Shown here piece after piece: positions 1-8,467 of a stretch of DNA of 64,000 bases. The notes under the pieces are model-generated. The model saw nothing but the letters and a program-made list of their open reading frames with translations, was not told the DNA's origin and did no database searches. The DNA is from Scytonema sp035967975. GTDB lineage: Bacteria > Cyanobacteriota > Cyanobacteriia > Cyanobacteriales > Nostocaceae. Position numbers and translations under genes: made by a program. How positions within the stretch are numbered: position 1 is the first letter of the stretch; every line of letters starts with the position of its first letter. The stretch is taken from the NCBI GenBank assembly GCA_035967975.1, contig JAWQFQ010000011.1:22144-86143 (forward strand), given 5' to 3'.

Positions 1-354
1 CCATTTTCATGCGACCCGTTCAGCTTAGAGAAGATTATAATAGAAATGCTTACCAATGCCTGCAAGTTTAGTCCAAAGGGAGAAAAAATTATTGTCAAGG
101 CAGAGTCTCTATCGCAAAAAATTCAATTGCAAGTAACCAATACGGGTGTAGAAATTCCCCCCGCTGAATTACCACGTATTTTTGAAAAATTTTACCGCAT
201 TCCCAGTAACGACTTCTGGAAACGCGGTGGAACGGGGTTGGGGCTAGCACTAGTACAGAAACTGACTCATCGTATGGGAGGAACTATCAAAGTTGAAAGC
301 GGGTCGAATCGGACGTGTTTTACGATTCAATTTCCAATGGAAATAAGGGTGTAG
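1..354 (+). CDS. Sensor histidine kinase, C-terminal part (5' end outside window)
   Basis: The frame is open from base 1, so this is the 3' end of a longer gene. The visible 117 residues are the HATPase_c domain of a two-component sensor kinase, which binds ATP for autophosphorylation. The N box reads IIIEMLTNACKFS, a weak G1 box reads NTGVEIPP (the usual form is DTGxGIP, so the Asp and one Gly are replaced), the F box is FEKFYRI and the G2 box is GGTGLGLALV. The protein ends soon after the G2 region, so no receiver domain follows. An ATG at 46 lies inside the N box and cannot be the true start. The sensor input domain and signal cannot be judged from this window. Confidence 0.9.
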   Translation, partial: PFSCDPFSLEKIIIEMLTNACKFSPKGEKIIVKAESLSQKIQLQVTNTGVEIPPAELPRIFEKFYRIPSNDFWKRGGTGLGLALVQKLTHRMGGTIKVESGSNRTCFTIQFPMEIRV

Positions 355-470
355 GGTGTAGGGGTGTAGGGGTATAGGGGAACAAGAAAAAAATTAAGAT
401 TAAAAATACTTTCCTGAGCTTATTCCCCTCTTCTCCCCCTACACCCTCACACCCTTACACCCCTACACTC
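346..470. repeat. G-rich/C-rich inverted repeat after the histidine kinase
   Basis: Just past the kinase stop lies a run of GTGTAGGG-type units (346-380), followed about 45 bp later by the complementary CCCTACAC-type units (424-469). Together they can form a long imperfect hairpin and may act as a terminator. The same units recur near 4817-4850, 9500-9530, 27288-27320 and 38020-38052, always between genes, so this is a dispersed intergenic repeat. The rest of 470-654 shows nothing recognisable beyond presumed promoter sequence for the next gene. Confidence 0.55.
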
Positions 471-654
471 CTAAAAAAGCTTGTCAATCTTGAGAAATTA
501 CAGCTAATATGCGTAACAATTAAGACTGCCACCAAAATTCTCCAGATGAACCACAATATTTTGTAGGTCTACTGTAGGCAGGTGCTTATATTTGTGGCAC
601 TGTGGATTGTAGTGGCTAGAAGCACCTAGGAAAGGGAATTAAGGAACTTCCACA

Positions 655-2658
655 ATGCTGATTTGCCCTCAGTGTAAATTTGAAAACCCTAACAGCAACA
701 AATTCTGTCAAAACTGTGGCGCTTCACTGACCCATAAGGTCTGTCCGGAATGCGGTACGGATGTTGCTTTGAATGCACAACACTGCGATCACTGTCAAGC
801 AGAGTGCGGAACTGTTTGGTTGGCGATCGTGATGCGGGAAGGAATTGTTAGGACAGAAGAGGAAGATCGCGCAGATGAAACAGATGAGGGAATCATGTCG
901 TCCCCCATCACTTCTCCATCTTTCTCATCTCCACTCCCAGTCAATTCCTACCTAGACTCACAAAAGCGCTATCAATTACTAGAAGAGTTACCAGCCTTAG
1001 AAGCGGGTGCAGACAAGACAGAGGTATGCATAAAAGTGCTGGATTGTCAACCTTATCAAAGGTCGCTCCTTGAAGTTATGCTGGCGAATCAGCAACAGGG
1101 GCTAGTAACGACACCAGCCGAGGCTAGCCAAGTTCCGAGTCTTGCGAAACCGTATATTGTCTTACAATCGTGGTGTAATTTAGGAATACCGCTCATTCAT
1201 GATGCGTGGCAGGATGAGGATATGCAAGTGGTACTTCTGGAAGACCGCACAAAATGGCAGTCTTTGGTTGAAGTATGGCATGAAGAAAACACGAATTCAT
1301 TGCAGATTATAAACTTTTTTTATCAGATGACCCAACTATGGGCAGTACTGGAAAGAGTTAACTGTCGTCATAGCTTAGTGGAGTTGTCGAATTTGCGATT
1401 GGATGAAGACCAATCGTTAGCGCTACAGCGGTTGTATGAGGAAAGACCAAGTCATTCCACTCATCGTTTATTGGAACCAACAGAAGCAGCCACCAGTGAT
1501 ACGGAGACGGAGGATGAAGAAGAGGAAGTTTTCTCCATCAAAGTTTTGGGAAGGGTTTGGCAAGCGTTGTTTAGAGAATCTCAACGGACTCAATTTGGGT
1601 CAATTTTATACTTGATAGGAGATTTGGAAATAGGAAAAATTCAGACGTTGGTGCAGTTGCAATCCCGTTTGGAGGATGTAGCTTCTGAAATAGAAAATGA
1701 ATCTACCACCACTGACGTTGTCACTATAGCTATACCTAAAGGTACGACTGCGCCTACTGTCTTGCAGTTAGACGCGTACGAAGAGGATATGGATTCAAAA
1801 GGCGATGATATGCCAACGGTTGTGTTACCCATGCAGTTAAGCAGTGTAGACCATGCAGGATTAACGGATGTGGGGCGTCAACGCGACCATAACGAGGATT
1901 ACTTTGGTATTGAAACACAAATTCAGGCATTAGAACTACCCCACAGCCAGACTTTACAGGCGCGTGGGTTATATATTCTCTGCGACGGTATGGGGGGACA
2001 CGCAGGTGGTGAAGTGGCGAGTGCTTTGGCTGTTGACACTTTACGGCAATACTTTCAAACCCACTGGACTTCCAACCAACTCCCAACGGAAGATGAGATT
2101 ATCACTGCGGTCAAGCAAGCTAACCACGTCATTTACAATGACAATCAAAAGGAAGCACGTTCCGGTGTCGGGCGCATGGGAACGACTCTTGTGATGGTGC
2201 TCCTCCAAGATACACAAGTCGCGATCGCTCACGTAGGTGATAGCCGTCTGTATCGCTTGACACGCAAAGGGGGGCTAGAACAAATAACGGTAGACCACGA
2301 GGTTGGTCAACGCGAAATTGCCAGAGGAGTAGAACCCAGTATAGCGTATGCTCGTCCCGATGCCTATCAACTCACCCAAGCCCTCGGTCCTCGCGACGAC
2401 CATTTTATCGTTCCTGATGTCAGGTTTTTAGAGATTAATGAAGATAGTCTCTTCCTTCTTGCCTCAGATGGATTATCTGATAACAATCTCATCAATCTAC
2501 ACTGGCAAACTCACTTAAAACCACTACTGAGTTCTAATGCTAACCTCGAAACTGGTGTAAAATCTCTAATTGATTTAGCAAACCATTACAATGGTCATGA
2601 CAATATTACTGCTGTTGTTATCCGGGCAAAGGTACGTCCAAGCACGGAACAGCAGTAA
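655..2658 (+). CDS. Zinc-ribbon PP2C-type Ser/Thr protein phosphatase
   Basis: This 667-aa protein has two N-terminal zinc-ribbon CxxC pairs (C4/C7 with C18/C21, then C30/C33 with C44/C47). A long, poorly conserved middle region with an acidic stretch near residues 280-300 follows. The PP2C (PPM) phosphatase domain covers about residues 398-662. Metal-binding and catalytic PP2C motifs are all present: RDHNEDYFG, LCDGMGGHAGGE, GDSRLYRL, ASDGLSDN and GHDNITAVV. The family dephosphorylates Ser/Thr on target proteins in a Mg/Mn-dependent way. The next gene is a Ser/Thr kinase with the same type of zinc ribbon, which suggests they act as an opposed pair. The ATG at 655 follows GGAAC at a plausible spacing. 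The middle region may be a degenerate kinase-like or scaffold domain; I could not assign it. Confidence 0.92.
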   Translation: MLICPQCKFENPNSNKFCQNCGASLTHKVCPECGTDVALNAQHCDHCQAECGTVWLAIVMREGIVRTEEEDRADETDEGIMSSPITSPSFSSPLPVNSYLDSQKRYQLLEELPALEAGADKTEVCIKVLDCQPYQRSLLEVMLANQQQGLVTTPAEASQVPSLAKPYIVLQSWCNLGIPLIHDAWQDEDMQVVLLEDRTKWQSLVEVWHEENTNSLQIINFFYQMTQLWAVLERVNCRHSLVELSNLRLDEDQSLALQRLYEERPSHSTHRLLEPTEAATSDTETEDEEEEVFSIKVLGRVWQALFRESQRTQFGSILYLIGDLEIGKIQTLVQLQSRLEDVASEIENESTTTDVVTIAIPKGTTAPTVLQLDAYEEDMDSKGDDMPTVVLPMQLSSVDHAGLTDVGRQRDHNEDYFGIETQIQALELPHSQTLQARGLYILCDGMGGHAGGEVASALAVDTLRQYFQTHWTSNQLPTEDEIITAVKQANHVIYNDNQKEARSGVGRMGTTLVMVLLQDTQVAIAHVGDSRLYRLTRKGGLEQITVDHEVGQREIARGVEPSIAYARPDAYQLTQALGPRDDHFIVPDVRFLEINEDSLFLLASDGLSDNNLINLHWQTHLKPLLSSNANLETGVKSLIDLANHYNGHDNITAVVIRAKVRPSTEQQ

Positions 2659-2722
2659 TGAGGGGAGTAGGGAGTAGGGAAGGTTTTCCCTTCCACGTCC
2701 TATTCCCCATGACCCCTCATTC
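2658..2722. terminator. Imperfect hairpin after the phosphatase gene
   Basis: ATGAGGGG at 2658-2665 is complementary to CCCCTCAT at 2713-2720, with further G-rich/C-rich pairing inside and an inner GGGAAGG-TTTT-CCCTTCC loop. It begins at the stop codon of the PP2C gene and could terminate transcription or separate it from the kinase gene. There is no clear U-tract, so the function is inferred. Confidence 0.4.
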
Positions 2723-2782
2723 CCAGAGGAAACTCCGAGCGCCCCATTCTCCATTCCCTATTCCCTATTTTTGAAATCGTCT

Positions 2783-4006
2783 ATGGTCACGCTGACCCTA
2801 TTAGAACCGCAAAAAAAAACACCCCTCCAGCAGTGGAACTTTGAGAATGAAGTAGTCATTCGGATTGGTCGTTCAGCAGAGAATGATATTGTTTTAAACG
2901 ATAGTTTAGTGTCTAGATACCATTTAGAACTCAGACAAATGAGTTCTCCTCAAGTGAGCAATTTTCAGGGCGGTTCTTGGCAAGCGATTAGTAAAGGTAC
3001 AAACGGCACTTTTCTAAATGGTGTCTTAATCAATCAAAGTTGGTTACCAGATAATTGTCTGTTGCAATTGGCACAAGGAGGTCCACTCCTAAAATTCCAA
3101 CTCAACCGGGTATCACAACCACAAGAACCTACTCCATCAAATAATACTTGCACTCATGAAGGGAATAACCCAAACAATCTATTTTGTATCCACTGCGGTC
3201 AACCCCTCTCTGTACTTCAGAAAATTCGCCACTATCAGGTGTTGCGAATTCTGGGACAGGGGGGTATGGGTACAACTTACCTAGCATGGGATGCGGTTGG
3301 CAAAATGACCGGGTATCCTCAATTACTAGTATTGAAGCAAATGAATGCCGATATGGCTAAAATTGCCAAGGCGCAAGAATTATTTGAAAGAGAAGCAAAT
3401 ACTCTTAAATCTCTCAGTCATCCTGGAATTCCTAAGTATTACGACTTCTTTGTGGAAGGTGGAAAGAAATATCTGGCAATGGAATTAGTCCACGGACAGG
3501 ATTTAGAAAAACTTATATATATGCGGGGTCCTGTTCTTCCAAGTCAGGCGATCGCTTGGATGATTCAGACTTGTGACATATTGGAGTATCTCCACAGCCA
3601 AGAACCTCCCCTTATCCACCGCGATATTAAACCCGCCAATTTAATGGTGCGGAACGCTAATAACTGCGTGGTGTTACTGGATTTTGGGGCTGTAAAGGAG
3701 ATTGGCACGGCACCAGGAACCCGTATAGGTGCAGAAGGTTACTGCGCCCCGGAACAAGAAAGGGGACAACCCGTAACGCAATCCGACCTCTACGCCATCG
3801 GACCAACGCTCATCTTTCTTGTCACTGGTGAAAGCCCTTTTAAGTTCTACCGCCAAAAGGGGCGAACTTTCCGTTTCGATATCTCCAATATTCCCACAAT
3901 TACTCCCCAATTACGGGAAATCATTGACCGTGTTACAGAACCTTTGCCACCCGCTCGCTATCAAACTGCTAGAGAATTAGCCAACGCTTTGCGAGCGTGT
4001 ACGTAA
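2783..4006 (+). CDS. FHA domain / zinc-ribbon / Ser-Thr protein kinase
   Basis: The domain order is an FHA phosphothreonine-binding domain at about residues 5-100 (IRIGRSAENDIVLND, then SRYHLEL), a short zinc ribbon near residues 122-140 (a single Cys, later CIHCG), and a Hanks-type kinase domain from about 150 to 405. Kinase motifs are the glycine loop GQGGMGTTYLAWD, VLKQM with the catalytic Lys, HRDIKPANLM, DFGAVKE and an APE-like CAPEQ. All catalytic residues appear intact. The family phosphorylates Ser/Thr, and the FHA domain reads phospho-targets. I chose ATG 2783; an in-frame TTG at 2771 would add four residues. It probably works with the upstream phosphatase. No transmembrane segment is evident, so it is likely cytosolic. 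Confidence 0.92.
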   Translation: MVTLTLLEPQKKTPLQQWNFENEVVIRIGRSAENDIVLNDSLVSRYHLELRQMSSPQVSNFQGGSWQAISKGTNGTFLNGVLINQSWLPDNCLLQLAQGGPLLKFQLNRVSQPQEPTPSNNTCTHEGNNPNNLFCIHCGQPLSVLQKIRHYQVLRILGQGGMGTTYLAWDAVGKMTGYPQLLVLKQMNADMAKIAKAQELFEREANTLKSLSHPGIPKYYDFFVEGGKKYLAMELVHGQDLEKLIYMRGPVLPSQAIAWMIQTCDILEYLHSQEPPLIHRDIKPANLMVRNANNCVVLLDFGAVKEIGTAPGTRIGAEGYCAPEQERGQPVTQSDLYAIGPTLIFLVTGESPFKFYRQKGRTFRFDISNIPTITPQLREIIDRVTEPLPPARYQTARELANALRACT

Positions 4007-4069
4007 GGATGTGGGGTGACCGGGTGTGGTGAAAGTGTTGCCAATGAATTCTTCCCTACACCCTACCCC

Positions 4070-4294
4070 CTATTCTTCGTCCCACACTTCGACGGCGAGC
4101 AACTCCCCGATTGGGTCTTGCATACTGAACCCATAGTCAAGCAGTTCTTGTTTCCAATGCTGCCAGTCATTCCCAAAGAGCAAAGCGATTTTCCAAATGC
4201 TATCAGTGGGTTTGATTATATTAGATTCCACGAGTGAACGTACATTACGTTGCAACTTCACCATTGGGTGAATTACTTGTTGCTTACTACTCAT
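4070..4294 (-). CDS. Small conserved cyanobacterial protein, DUF4327-like
   Basis: This 74-aa acidic protein contains HPMVKLQRNVRSLVES, SDSIWKIALL-like PTDSIWKIALLFGNDW and a C-terminal MQDPIGELLAVEVWDEE. From memory these match the small cyanobacterial family annotated as DUF4327, which is normally about 70 aa, so the protein is full length. The function of the family is unknown to me. It converges on the Ser/Thr kinase gene. The opposite-strand frame here is a shadow. Confidence is lower for the family name than for the gene itself. Confidence 0.7.
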   Translation of the reverse strand: MSSKQQVIHPMVKLQRNVRSLVESNIIKPTDSIWKIALLFGNDWQHWKQELLDYGFSMQDPIGELLAVEVWDEE

Positions 4295-5060
4295 AACCTC
4301 AATTTGATTTCAGATTTGGTTTAGGTAAATGCTTAATCAAAACTGCTTTCCGTTTTTTTGTTTGGATGTTATTCCGCCGCGTAGAGTTTTGTACTTTGGC
4401 AAAGCAAGTCTTAGCTTCTTCACTATAACATAACGTACTCAACTCTGTTGCTGTTCCTTTCGGTTTTGTACGGTAATTACCACCCAACAAGTAAATTTTG
4501 CTCCTGTGCCAATAAGTAGGACATTAGTCATTACAAAACTACTGTCCAATTTGCACAGATAACACGTTTTGAAGCAACTTGCAAAGCGTTATTTGTCTTT
4601 TTCTCCATAATGTTATGTGTCTTTTGACAAACCTGAGTACCAAGGAGTTTTCCTAGGTTGTTACGTAAGACGAAACCAGGCAGCGATGAGCTGGAGATAT
4701 CGACTGCTTTTCATTATCATTATAGAAGAATATCGCAAACATCTGATTTTAGATAGAACCCACACCAAATTTTATAAAAATTTAATGTTTTCCCTACGGA
4801 CGAATTTAAGAAACAAGGGTGTAGGGTGTGGGGTGTGGGGTGTAGGGGCTTGACCGTTGAGAGCGCTGACAGCGTGGGTAGTACGGGAAAATAGTGTTTA
4901 TTTCATTCATAACGGGGTGTGTACACGGAGTGTGTCGGAGACAATCGCTACACGTATACCGCTTTTAACACAATACAGTTGGTGTTAAGAAACATTAAGA
5001 AACCGGGTTTGGAGCGCCCCACGCATCTCTTAACTGAACTGTATTGGCTTTTAACATAGA
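4295..5060. other. Gene-poor intergenic stretch
   Basis: No convincing coding region was found. The stretch holds GTGTAGGG-type units at 4817-4850 and a fragment AAGAAACCGGGTTT near 4995-5010 that resembles the GAAACCGGGTTTC hairpins seen at 18045, 28300 and 59672. Short open frames here (a 63-aa one on the - strand at 4299-4490 and a 78-aa one on the + strand at 4617-4853) lack family resemblance or run into repeat sequence. Confidence 0.5.
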
Positions 5061-5113
5061 TTTGCCCTGAATTAAAATTCACCGCTTAAAGCTCAAACCC
5101 GTTAAAACGGGTT
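5061..5113. repeat. Dispersed hairpin repeat Z, copy 1
   Basis: The core reads GCCCTGAATTAAAATTCACC, then a GCTTAAAGCT segment, then AAACCCGTTAAAACGGGTTA with a perfect palindrome. Further copies lie at 6747-6798, 9409-9460, about 10061-10114 (diverged), 26121-26172 (diverged) and 59727-59940 (split by an inserted element). Here it marks the left edge of the duplicated toxin-immunity patch. Confidence 0.75.
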
Positions 5114-5222
5114 AAAATTATATATGGTTCTATGTATGGGAGTCCTATTTGATTTTTACGAAGCTGGGTACATCTCAAGATTCTAGAATCCTCTTGCCTA
5201 TTGCCTATTGCCCATTGCCTAC

Positions 5223-5927
5223 CTACACACACCCTACTTCCCGATTTTGACTCTTATTTTGATTCAGGTATTCTTCAAATAATTCAAAAAATCTTTCTAG
5301 AGCTTCTTGTTCATCTGTAGAATAAAATAAAATTATTTTAGCCCATGATTGATTTGACTTAACTCCATATCTTTCTTGAACCCATGATTGAAAACCATCA
5401 AAGTTTTGTTCCTGCTCAGTAGGAGGTAAACCTACTTCTCGTTTGGCTAGACTGTATCCTCTTAAAAGCATATCAAGTCTAGTAATTGAGGCAGAACCTA
5501 AGTACATACCTGGTCTCTTTTTAATCCACTCTAGAAGCTTGTAAGGATCGAAATCATATCTCTGAGATTTCAAATCATCTACATTAGATTGAAAATTTTC
5601 TCTAACCGAGTCTTGTTCACTTTTTGAAGTTTTCTTCTGATTTAAGAACTCATCAAACAGTTGAAAAAAACTGTAAAAAGCATTTTTCTCACTTCCACTG
5701 ATAAAGAGAATAATCCCAGACCATGACTGAGAAACCTTAGTTTTTACTCTTTCTTGTATCCATTCTTGAAATCCTTCAATCTCAGAGCCTTCTCGATCCA
5801 ATCCCAAAACCATTTGAGCATCTAAATATCCATTCAAAAATGAATGAAGACATATAATTGACGGTTTGTCTAAGTACATGACCGGGTTTTCTTTGATATC
5901 TTGGAGAAGTCGAGATAGATTGTTCAT
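5223..5927 (-). CDS. Presumed immunity protein, tandem two-domain, copy 1
   Basis: This 234-aa protein consists of two copies of one roughly 95-residue domain (about 1-95 and 122-225). Shared landmarks are xxNPVMYL/KRPGMYLG, PSI/ASIT, GFQEWIQER/GFQSWVQERY, QSWSGIILF/QSWAKIILFYS and a C-terminal FxLFxEFLNQ/FELFEEYLNQ helix. I do not recognise the family by name. It starts 21 bases after the stop of a papain-fold toxin gene, and this arrangement is repeated at 6839-8245, so an immunity role is inferred from context. The ATG at 5927 is preceded by GGAGGT at ideal spacing; an upstream in-frame TTG at 5942 overlaps that ribosome site and is less likely. No signal peptide is present, as expected for a cytosolic immunity protein. 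Confidence 0.75.
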   Translation of the reverse strand: MNNLSRLLQDIKENPVMYLDKPSIICLHSFLNGYLDAQMVLGLDREGSEIEGFQEWIQERVKTKVSQSWSGIILFISGSEKNAFYSFFQLFDEFLNQKKTSKSEQDSVRENFQSNVDDLKSQRYDFDPYKLLEWIKKRPGMYLGSASITRLDMLLRGYSLAKREVGLPPTEQEQNFDGFQSWVQERYGVKSNQSWAKIILFYSTDEQEALERFFELFEEYLNQNKSQNREVGCV

Positions 5928-5948
5928 GTTGATTACCTCCAATTTTAT

Positions 5949-6371
5949 TTAGAATAAGTATCCTGATTTCCGAAAACTCGCTCCACCATGTACCTTGCTG
6001 ATAAATTGAAGATTATTCATCCACTGTGCCGTTAGCACTCCATCAGGATGGTGGTTATCAAAGACCTTTTCTTCTTCATTTATTCTAATTGCAATTCCTT
6101 CATGATGACCATTAGTTGCAATAGGATTTGACATTTCTGGAAGACTATCATCATATATGTAATCATCATCCCTTACTTGCCTCGTTGTATCAAGTTTAAT
6201 TCGCCTTCCACGAATCTTTTGCATTTTCAAGTATTCCTCAATTTCATCAGCACATTCAACACACTCAAAATTTTGATAACGGTTTACAATATCGTGAATG
6301 TCTTGAAGGACCTCAGGAGTAACTTCTCCTGACTCTCCCAAATTGGACGATTCCCCGGAAGCATCAAGCAT
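5949..6371 (-). CDS. Papain-fold toxin domain protein, copy 1 (intact)
   Basis: This 140-aa protein matches the papain-fold polymorphic toxin type (Tox-PL-2-like). It has a Cys motif FECVECADEIEEYL (C37/C40), a His motif NGHHEGIAI near residue 93, and an Asp/Asn-containing VFDNHHPDG followed by WMNNLQF. These form the expected Cys-His-Asp triad of a cysteine protease or deamidase. There is no delivery domain, signal peptide or repeat region. It is either a stand-alone toxin module or a cassette detached from a larger polymorphic toxin. Compared with copy 2, it shares the initial MLDA and then lacks about 85 residues of linker before the toxin domain. The presumed immunity gene follows directly. 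The substrate is unknown. Confidence 0.78.
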   Translation of the reverse strand: MLDASGESSNLGESGEVTPEVLQDIHDIVNRYQNFECVECADEIEEYLKMQKIRGRRIKLDTTRQVRDDDYIYDDSLPEMSNPIATNGHHEGIAIRINEEEKVFDNHHPDGVLTAQWMNNLQFISKVHGGASFRKSGYLF

Positions 6372-6456
6372 ATTGTGCCTATGTTAGTTAATTTATAATA
6401 GTGTTGTGCTGGATTATACCAAATTGACTCTAAAAACTTTCCTTTGTCCCCTTCCC

Positions 6457-6803
6457 TACACCTCCATATCCCCATACCAAGTTTCAACGGTTTTACATGA
6501 CTTAACATAGGTGTTTTTATTTCCATTCACCTGACTTGAAAGTGAGGAGTTGGAAAGAGAAATTTTCATTTGCGCTGGTGTACGACAGTACAGTAACTTG
6601 TGCGATCGCCCAAGTCATTCGTTTAACTGAGTGCGATACCGTACCATATACGCCAACTCGCATAATTGTCACAACTAGACTAAACTGGCGATCGCACAAT
6701 TCTTTCTTAAGAAGAAATTTTAATAGTAAAGCGATGCTACGTAGATAAGCCCTGAATTAAAATTCACCGCTTAAAGCTTAAACCCGTTAAAACGGGTTAA
6801 AAC
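6457..6803. repeat. Repeat X, copy 1 (full length, ends in repeat Z)
   Basis: This segment of about 347 bp lies upstream of toxin copy 1. Its left part (6457-6610) recurs at 8311-8465. A shorter left part plus the right part recurs at 9191-9466. The right part ends in hairpin repeat Z (6747-6798) and contains two HIP1-like GCGATCGC sites. Open frames on both strands within it are not conserved as proteins between the copies, so it is treated as non-coding duplicated flank. Confidence 0.75.
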
Positions 6804-6838
6804 TACCTACGTTCTACACCCTATTTTTCTTTTGATAC

Positions 6839-7534
6839 TCATACCCGAAGTTGAATGACTTGATTTTGACTCTTATTTTGATTCAGGTATTCTTCAAATA
6901 ATTCAAAAAATCTTTCTAGAGATTCTTGTTCATCCGTAGAATAAAAGATAATTATTTTAGCCCATGATTGATTTGACTTAATCCCATATCTTTCTTGAAC
7001 CCAAGATTGAAACTCTTCAAAGTTTTGTTCCTGTTCAGTAGGAGGTAAACCTACTTCTCGTTTGGCTAGACTGTATCCTCTTAAATACATATCAAGCTTA
7101 GTGATAGAGGGGTCAGTTCCTAAAAATATACCAGGTCTTTTTTTGAGAGATTTTAGAAGCTCATAGAGATCGTAAATATTAGAATTGAAAACATTATCAG
7201 AATTATACGTTAAATTATTTTCCTTTTCTAATATCTTTTCCTTCTCCTTAAAAAAATTTTGAAAGAGTTCAAAAAAAGCATAAAAAGCTTTTGTTTCACT
7301 TCCACATACAAAGAGAAGTATTCCAGCCCATGAACGAGTTAACTTGGTGTTTTCTCGTTCTTGTATCCATTCTTGAAATCCTTCGGTTACAGAGCCTGCG
7401 TGAGAAAATCCCAAAAGACTTAAAGTACTTAAATATCCAACTAAGAATGAGTAAAGACAAGTAATTGATGGTTTTCCTAAGTAGAAAACTGGGTTATCTT
7501 TAATATTTTGGAGAAGATTACAAAAATCATTCAT
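6839..7534 (-). CDS. Presumed immunity protein, tandem two-domain, copy 2
   Basis: This 231-aa protein is a paralogue of the 5223-5927 gene with the same internal duplication: xxNPVFYLGKPSIT and KRPGIFLGTDPSIT open the two domains, and FFELFEEYLNQNKSQN closes the second. The second domain is nearly identical to copy 1, while the first domain and linker differ more. This could reflect gene conversion of one half or specificity divergence of the other. It lies 21 bases downstream of the full-length toxin-2 reading frame. The start is ATG 7534 with a weak ribosome site. Immunity function is inferred only from pairing with the toxin. The gene stays open although its toxin partner is broken. Confidence 0.72.
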   Translation of the reverse strand: MNDFCNLLQNIKDNPVFYLGKPSITCLYSFLVGYLSTLSLLGFSHAGSVTEGFQEWIQERENTKLTRSWAGILLFVCGSETKAFYAFFELFQNFFKEKEKILEKENNLTYNSDNVFNSNIYDLYELLKSLKKRPGIFLGTDPSITKLDMYLRGYSLAKREVGLPPTEQEQNFEEFQSWVQERYGIKSNQSWAKIIIFYSTDEQESLERFFELFEEYLNQNKSQNQVIQLRV

Positions 7535-7555
7535 AACAACTACCTATTATTGAAT

Positions 7556-8245
7556 TTAGAATAAGTATCCGGATTCCCGAAAACTGTCTCCTCGATATTC
7601 CTTACCAAAGTACGTAAGATTATTTATCCACTGTTCTGTTGCAACTCCGTTAGGGTGATGGTTGTCAAAAACCTTTTCTTCTCCATTTATTCTAATAGCA
7701 ATTCATTCATGATGACCATTTTCTGAAATAATACCATCTGATACTTCTGGTGGGAGACTATCATCATATATAAAGTCATCCTGCCTCACTTTTTTAACTG
7801 TATCAACTTTAATCCGTCTTCCACGAATGTTTCTGTCTTTCAAGTAGTCTTCTATTGTTTGAGCGCATTCAACGCATTTGAAATTTTCGTCTGGTTTAAA
7901 GCTGTTTATGAGATCGCTAATGTCTTGAATAATTTCAGGAGTAACTTCTGCTCCTGTATCTTGTGGTACAGCAGAACCTCCTGGGTCTTCACAACCAGAT
8001 GAACTGCTACTTGCAGATGTAAGTGGTGATGGAACATTAGAATTGTGTGGGTCTAAATCATCCGCATCAAATACTTTGCTATCCTCATCTGGAACACTCA
8101 AGCCTGAGATACCATCTCTACTAAAATCAGGATTTTCAGGAAAAGCATAAATTTTTACTAACTTTTTTCTAAGACCATCATCTTCCAGAATATGGGGGTC
8201 GTCTGTTGTTTGCACTAGCGTCATGACTGTGAAAGCATCAAGCAT
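7556..8245 (-). pseudogene. Papain-fold toxin, copy 2, interrupted by a nonsense codon
   Basis: A 230-codon frame is interrupted once by TGA at 7703-7705, exactly at the Gly codon (GGA in copy 1) that follows the His motif NGHHE. Downstream the frame stays open and still encodes IAIRINGEEKVFDNHHPNG and a matching C-terminus ending SGYLF, so a single G-to-T change explains the break. Residues 1-110 form a longer, acidic, Ser/Pro-rich N-terminal linker absent from copy 1. The toxin domain begins at FKCVECAQTIEDYL. The truncated 180-aa product lacks the triad Asp/Asn region and should be inactive unless the stop is read through. Sequencing error is an alternative. Confidence 0.8.
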
Positions 8246-8310
8246 ATTGTGCCTATGGTAGTCATCTTGTTACAATTCGTGCTAAATTATACCAAATTTA
8301 CTATAATATC

Positions 8311-8465
8311 TACACCTCCATATCCCCTTACCAAGTTTCAACGGTTTTTACATGACTTAACATAGGTGCTTTTATTTCTATTCACCTGACTTGAAAGTGA
8401 GGAGCAGGGAAGAGAAATTTTCATTTGCGCTGGTGTAAGACAGTACAGTAACTTGTGCGATCGCC
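8311..8465. repeat. Repeat X, copy 2 (truncated at its right end)
   Basis: This is collinear with 6457-6610 and stops at the GCGATCGCC site, where a 725-bp foreign block begins. Its last 95 bp (8371-8465) recur at 9191-9285, on the other side of that block. X2 and X3 share GAGGAGCAGGGAAGAG where X1 has a different hexamer, so X2 and X3 are each other's closest copies. Confidence 0.75.
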
Positions 8466-8467
8466 AA

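Noticed and set aside
4299..4490. 63-aa - strand frame just upstream of the DUF4327-like gene
   Set aside because: Basic, low-information sequence with no family resemblance and no ribosome site that I could see.
4617..4853. 78-aa + strand frame
   Set aside because: Its end is made of the GTGTAGGG intergenic repeat and the rest shows no protein-like conservation.
6517..6748. Overlapping frames on both strands in repeat X
   Set aside because: The frames are not kept open in the other repeat copies, so the DNA repeat rather than a protein is conserved.
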